This document shows, piece after piece, positions 63,080-64,000 of a DNA stretch of 64,000 bases (within the stretch, counting starts at the first letter, position 1; each line of letters opens with the position of its first letter). The notes under the pieces were generated by a model, which made no database searches, was not told the origin of the DNA, and was given only the letters and a program-made list of their open reading frames with translations. This DNA comes from Macropodus opercularis. Its lineage: Eukaryota; Chordata; Actinopteri; Anabantiformes; Osphronemidae. The translations under genes were made by a program, and so were the position numbers. Location of the stretch: positions 5,188,501 to 5,252,500 of the forward strand of contig JAUCMP010000026.1 in assembly GCA_030770545.1 (NCBI GenBank), in the 5' to 3' direction.

Positions 63080-64000
63080 TCTCTACTCTCTGTGAGTATA
63101 AGACAGAGAGAAGCGATTAGTGCATAGGTGAAATGTTCAGTGATTCCACATTCCATTATTTCATAGAGTTACAGAGAGCCTTCTGAGGAGCATTTCAATT
63201 AAGATGCAATGAAACATGGTACGCTGGAGTGTGTGGCCAGTGTAAAAACACAGATGCTGATGGAACAGTTTAAGCTGAAAATATCCAAATTAACTCACCA
63301 TAAATGGATTTAACAACACTGTTATCATAGGTTACTTTTCCATCTTACTGCACGACCACACTTCACACTGAGCCAGTGCATTTACACTGTGGCACGAACT
63401 GTATTTTTGTTTCTTTTACTGTGAGCTACACACCCAACTACATACGCTAGGCACCGAATTAAAAAGCAGAGAGGCCCTTCGCAGCAAACCCCTCTTTGAG
63501 GGGGACCGATGAAGCGTTTGGCCTCACTAAAGCAAAGTTGAAGCAGTCTCTGTAATGAGGGAGGGCAATCCGCTCTGCCAATTAAACAGAGCCTTACTGT
63601 CTTTAAAAGACCCAGTAAATCCAACGCACATCTGGATCACCGTGCTCCCCTTCAAGCCTCGGGAGATTCGTGAACACCAGCAAGAGGAGAAGACGGCTGA
63701 AAGCCCCCTCGCCTTTCATCAGCATTAGCGGCCCGCTCACCGTTGAGACGGCTAATTAGAAACACACTTGTTTACAGTCGCCGAGGCTGGAGAGGTGGTG
63801 CTGGGGGCAAATGGCAGAAGCACAGCAGACGGACGAAAACGAAACTGTGGCACTGCTGCTGACCCCAGCTAAAGACTCGGTAGAACCACAACTGTTGGCT
63901 GGCAGGTGGTCGCAGAAGGCAAGAAATTTGTTTTACAATATTCCTTTATTATAACTCTTATTCAAGGTTCTTCAGGTTTTTGTAAAGACTAAAATGAGCC
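63080..64000 (-). other. FYN: FYN 5' UTR stub and upstream intron
   Basis: Only about ten leader bases precede the FYN ATG before a splice acceptor at 63090-63091. The remaining 900 bases are therefore intron (and possibly a noncoding exon). No gene is seen; the open frame at 63382-63624 has no recognisable product. Confidence 0.6.

Overview
The window looks like a stretch of compact ray-finned (teleost) fish genome. Every gene has short GT-AG introns, often only 80-150 bases, intergenic gaps are 1-4 kb, and all nine genes belong to vertebrate-specific or vertebrate-type families. No bacterial, viral or intact transposon gene was seen. All names below come from recognising translated exons; no database search was run.

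Layout. Six genes run on the plus strand: the 3' end of MYO10 (MyTH4-FERM tail, 1-2182), PTTG1IP (5228-8031), SUMO3 (9393-10749), TSPEAR (14711-20172), USP40 (21644-29791) and FABP7 (31686-32555). Three then run on the minus strand: TRDN/triadin (35753-52686), TRAF3IP2/Act1 (53473-55198) and FYN (57262-63079). FABP7 and TRDN are convergent. PTTG1IP-SUMO3-TSPEAR are close together on human 21q22.3, FABP7-TRDN on 6q22 and TRAF3IP2-FYN on 6q21. MYO10 (5p15) and USP40 (2q37) come from elsewhere, so the window is a composite of several ancestral linkage blocks. The genes are not an operon or a single pathway; FABP7-TRDN and TRAF3IP2-FYN are simply conserved neighbours.

The standout is the triadin locus. 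The N-terminal transmembrane segment, the lumenal juxtamembrane segment and the C-terminal tail are typical of triadin, the sarcoplasmic-reticulum protein that couples the ryanodine receptor to calsequestrin. Between them the gene is greatly enlarged. It has four tandem copies of a 48-52-residue lumenal exon, a 1,977-base acidic repeat exon, a single 5,508-base lysine/glutamate (KEKE) repeat exon, and then twenty micro-exons. Joining all 38 predicted coding exons gives one uninterrupted frame of 10,080 bases, about 3,359 residues, against roughly 730 in human triadin. Every internal junction is phase 1, so any internal exon can be skipped or duplicated without breaking the frame.

Other points of interest are a 27-bp perfect inverted repeat between FABP7 and TRDN, three ZNF143-type motifs upstream of USP40, a glycine-rich insertion in the MYO10 FERM region, and a lysine/glutamate-rich insertion in TSPEAR.
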